From assembly GCA_007922225.1 (NCBI GenBank), contig ML679954.1, positions 25,317,003 to 25,381,002 of the forward strand: a stretch of DNA of 64,000 nt, read 5' to 3'. The stretch comes from Emydura subglobosa. Lineage: Eukaryota; Chordata; Testudines; Chelidae. Shown one piece after another: positions 60,839 to 64,000 of the stretch. Made by a program: the position numbers and the translations under genes. The stretch's first letter is position 1. Each line of letters starts with the position of its first letter. A model generated the notes under the pieces. The model made no database searches, was not told where the DNA came from, and was given only the letters and a program-made list of their open reading frames with translations.

Positions 60839-62494
60839 GTATATTGTTTAGGCATAAAACATCAAGTTGGATATTGCATCAGACCACACCAGGATGCCAT
60901 AAGAGGCTCCCGTGAGATGTTTTGGATATCCTTTTTTTAAATGTTCCCTTTTTACTCAGTTTACTTATTATTTATTCAATTTACTTTTACTGCCTCATTA
61001 AGAAAACAGTTCTATTACTGATTCTTTCTATTCTAAATTTAAATTCTACAGGTCTTCAAAATAGACTTTTGAGTTTTATCAAAGCCAGATAACTCAAAGT
61101 GTGTGATTTACGGACTTTAAAAAATAAATAAACAATCCACAGGTGGTAAAACAAGGATTAGACTATGGGATCCAAAACATTAGGTAGATTATTTTTCAAG
61201 GCAGCAGGAAAAGAAGATTTAAAAACACCATTTGCTGCAGCTGTAATTGCAGATGGAAAAAAAGCTTTATTTTTGTATAAATACAAAGAAATAAAATATT
61301 AAGTAAATAAATCTAAACCAGGCCATTGAGTCTTACAGCAATTGTTGTAATTTTTAGCTACCATTGTAACTTAACTAAGTTATTAATTGGAAATTTACTG
61401 GGGATAATGGCAACAACCTTTAATCTGCAAAGAACTGAAAAAGCTTGTGAAATATCATGGCCAAATGATACCATATGCAAGAGGAAATTACCATTTTTTA
61501 AATACAGTTTAGTTCTTCACTGTACTTAGAAAATGATTTAGAACAGTGGGAGGAGGATCCTTTATTACTTTTAAGTAAAGATGATGAGGAGATAGACACG
61601 CAGAAAACAGCAGTGTACATCACAAAACAGAAACTCCTACCCATCTGTAACAAACATTTAAAAGACAAACCAAACATGTGATCGGTGTTTGAATCTCTCC
61701 ATACATGTGCTATGTACATATTTTGTTCTTTTTGCTATGTTGCTATGGATTTTTATCTTTCACATCCTGATGTTCCATGCTGAGATAAAGCGCAGAGCTT
61801 CTAATATCAAGAACTGCAGCTTGAATCCCAGAATTGAAACATTACTTAAATTGTGATTCCAGAATCGTGAGTTACATCTTACTATTAAGGAATGAGGTGC
61901 TATTCTTAGTTTTGGAGTCAACGAATGACCCATTCCTAGTCTGAAGAACCTGAAAGTGAAGCCATTGGTGTGTAGTGCTTTCTGGTCATCGTGCACCTAT
62001 CAAAAACTAAAGAATCATTCATTATTAGGAAACTTTGACTATATAGAATTAATTGTTAAGCTTTCAAGTTTATTGTGATGGAACTCGTTAGTCAGTTCTA
62101 TTTTGCGTTTAGTTTTAAGAGATCACTGCAAAACTTTACCATTCCACAGGGACTACCTTTCAGTCAATAAAGTTCTTTTTTAATAAAATGGTCTTAAAAT
62201 AGCTTTGATTGGGATATGACAAATAGAAATCTTAAGTGTTCACTGATAAAAAGAAATATACACCCTTCAACATCAATTACATACACTCATGGACAGCCTC
62301 GCAGGCTTTCTTAACAGTGCTAATAATCTGACACTATTGGCAGTGGGGTAGATCAGGAAAAACAGGTTTTCCATTCCATTGAGGTCCTAAAGCCTGTAGT
62401 AACGTAATTTGCAATTTTAAAGATCTCTTTCTGTCTCTTCTTTCTTTTACAATGATCTGTTTTTATCTATTTACTCTCAGATATAAAGACACAG

Positions 62495-62518
62495 TCCTTT
62501 GAATATGAGTATGTTTAG
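62495..62518 (+). CDS. Candidate distal alternative last CDC14A coding exon
   Basis: Following acacag, the phase-0 reading gives S-F-E-Y-E-Y-V and TAG. The human short ending as I recall it is S-L-Q-S-E-Y-V-H-Y; four of the first seven residues match at the same positions. A pyrimidine tract runs from 62427 to 62478. A competing AG at 62479-62480 would give only Ile then stop. Joined to the donor at 52626, the intron would be about 9.9 kb. The match is short, so this could be chance. Confidence 0.3.
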   Translation, partial: SFEYEYV

Positions 62519-64000
62519 TATTAAAGCCTTGCCACTCCAGTGAAAGTTGTTAAAAAAAATTATATAGAAAATGTGTTTTTACATAGGAAAGAAAGCAGTC
62601 AGATGTTGTCAGAAACATCCAAGATGTGCCAAATATCTTGGAGTTACATCTGTGAATATCGAACGCCATAATAAAAGCTCTGTTGTGGATGGTAATCTAG
62701 CCTATGGATGAATTAATGCTGTTTAGCCTTTTTTAAAAAGCCATCTTGAGTCAGCCTTTGGATAAGTCTCTGAGGTTCCTAGCTTCCTTGGAGTTCTCAC
62801 TGGGGAAAGCTGGGGTCTTTTCCCAACGATTCTCTGTAATTCTATTGCACTGCTACTTTTTAAATATATTTTGATTCTAGTTTGTTTAATTATTTTTAAA
62901 ATATATGTAAGACAACTCTGCTGGACCTTCAAAGTAAAATAATTCATCAAAACAATTTAATTAGAATTGGTAAACATTTACAGATCTTTCTTAATTACAA
63001 AGCTGCTGCTCTAACAGAACTATGATACAGATCACATCTGTGTTGGAAGAAATACAGAGAGAAATACAGTTAGACATTGTCAATCTGAATTTTACAATCC
63101 TTTTAATATTAAAAAGTCAGATTAGTTTTTAACTGATGCAGTTAATATAAGATTGAATAGTTGTTAAATATTATGGAGAACCAGATGCGCACATAAGCAA
63201 ACCAGTTAAGTCATCATGCCTTCCTCTTAGCTTTACTAATTTTCTGTCTGCTGATCCAAGTTAACTGCTTGCAATAATTATTCACATTCATTTCTTTTTT
63301 TTCCTTTTGCTAACTATATGTGCTGCTTTCTTGCTTCCTTTCACATTAATTACCCATATCTTACATGTTTCCTGTGTTATCTGAATCAAAATCTGTAGAG
63401 CGCATTGTGTATTTTAATAGCATTTTCATTCTTATTGTTTTGAGAGTGGATGAAAGCAATTAATTACAATAACTGCAATCACATTTTTTATGTTGAGATT
63501 ATGTTTTAGGGTATGGTATTGTCTGTGTGTATTTTGGATTTGGATTTCATAAGGTTTTTGTTAAAAAGGAAAAAGCTTCTAAAATTCTTTGGATTAGAAG
63601 TAATTGAATTACAATGTAATGAATTATATAAAGTAATTGGAACTGTTCTTGTTCTTTAAAGAATTTTGTATCCTAGTTACTCTAAAAAAAATACTTGATA
63701 CCTAAAAACATTTAAAAGTAATTCTGTTACCTAACAGTTCAGCATAAACTGAACAAGGAAAGCTAGCAAATATAAATCTACATATAGAAAAGATGCATCT
63801 ATTTTATATAGCAAATGCATCAAAAATGGGCAAATGCAATATTATAGTCCAAAATACATTCAATTTTTTTCCTATGTACAGCAGACCGTGGAATTTTCCT
63901 GTTTTCCTCTCTGGCTTAATCTACTTTTTCTCATAAACATAAAATGTCTTGATTTGAAGGTATAGGTTGTGTGTGTTGTTTAAAGTGACTTCTCTTAAAC

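Larger units (their letters stand above)
52719..64000 (+). other. CDC14A 3' UTR and downstream (or distal intron)
   Basis: No further gene was recognised. It contains the MITE at 53097-53395, the hAT element at 55246-55567, the minus-strand CR1 at 58845-59745 and the foldback element at 60540-60838. 53400-55230, 55580-58830 and 60850-64000 are AT-rich with small uninformative ORFs. If the distal exon at 62495 is real, 52626-62494 is an intron in that isoform. Confidence 0.7.

Overview
The window is vertebrate nuclear DNA carrying the 3' part of one protein-coding gene on the + strand: CDC14A, a dual-specificity phosphatase. The repeats suggest a reptile, most likely a turtle. They include CR1 LINE fragments with turtle-like wording, a DIRS-type tyrosine-recombinase retroelement, hAT and foldback MITEs, and ancient MIR SINE remnants. 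No long ORF, operon, CRISPR array or prokaryotic-type system is present; most long ORFs are chance or transposon remnants.

Eleven coding exons run from 4373 to 52718. Every join keeps the frame and every intron begins GT and ends AG. Together they encode 513 residues plus a stop. The first exon in the window opens at the segment V-I-Y-L-K-K, so about the first hundred residues (start codon, promoter and the N-terminal half of the core) lie upstream. The window holds the catalytic signature H-C-x5-R, split between two exons, the leucine-rich export-signal-like stretch, and the Ser/Asn-rich tail. The terminal exon reads through an internal splice donor (cct|gtaagt at 52626), which predicts two C-terminal isoforms. 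A candidate distal exon for the second form lies near 62495.

Layout: 1-4372 is an upstream intron with an internally deleted DIRS-like element and a GT microsatellite containing a 10-base assembly gap. 4453-21230 is a large intron with two copies of an unclassified GA-rich element, a GC-rich hAT-like insert and a + strand CR1 fragment. 21231-25986 holds three small exons. 25987-33233 is an intron with the DIRS tyrosine-recombinase remnant and a hAT MITE with a perfect target-site duplication. 33234-36420 holds the two catalytic exons and a MIR. 36421-44590 is an intron with a third, reversed copy of the GA-rich element. 44591-52718 holds the tail exons and the stop. 52719-64000 is 3' UTR, intergenic or distal intron with two MITEs, a second hAT element and a long minus-strand CR1.

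No undescribed system was found. The most informative observations are the alternative C-terminus, the DIRS-derived structures, the three-copy GA-rich element and the palindromic elements just downstream of the stop. Repeat family names were assigned from memory of consensus sequences, not by database search.
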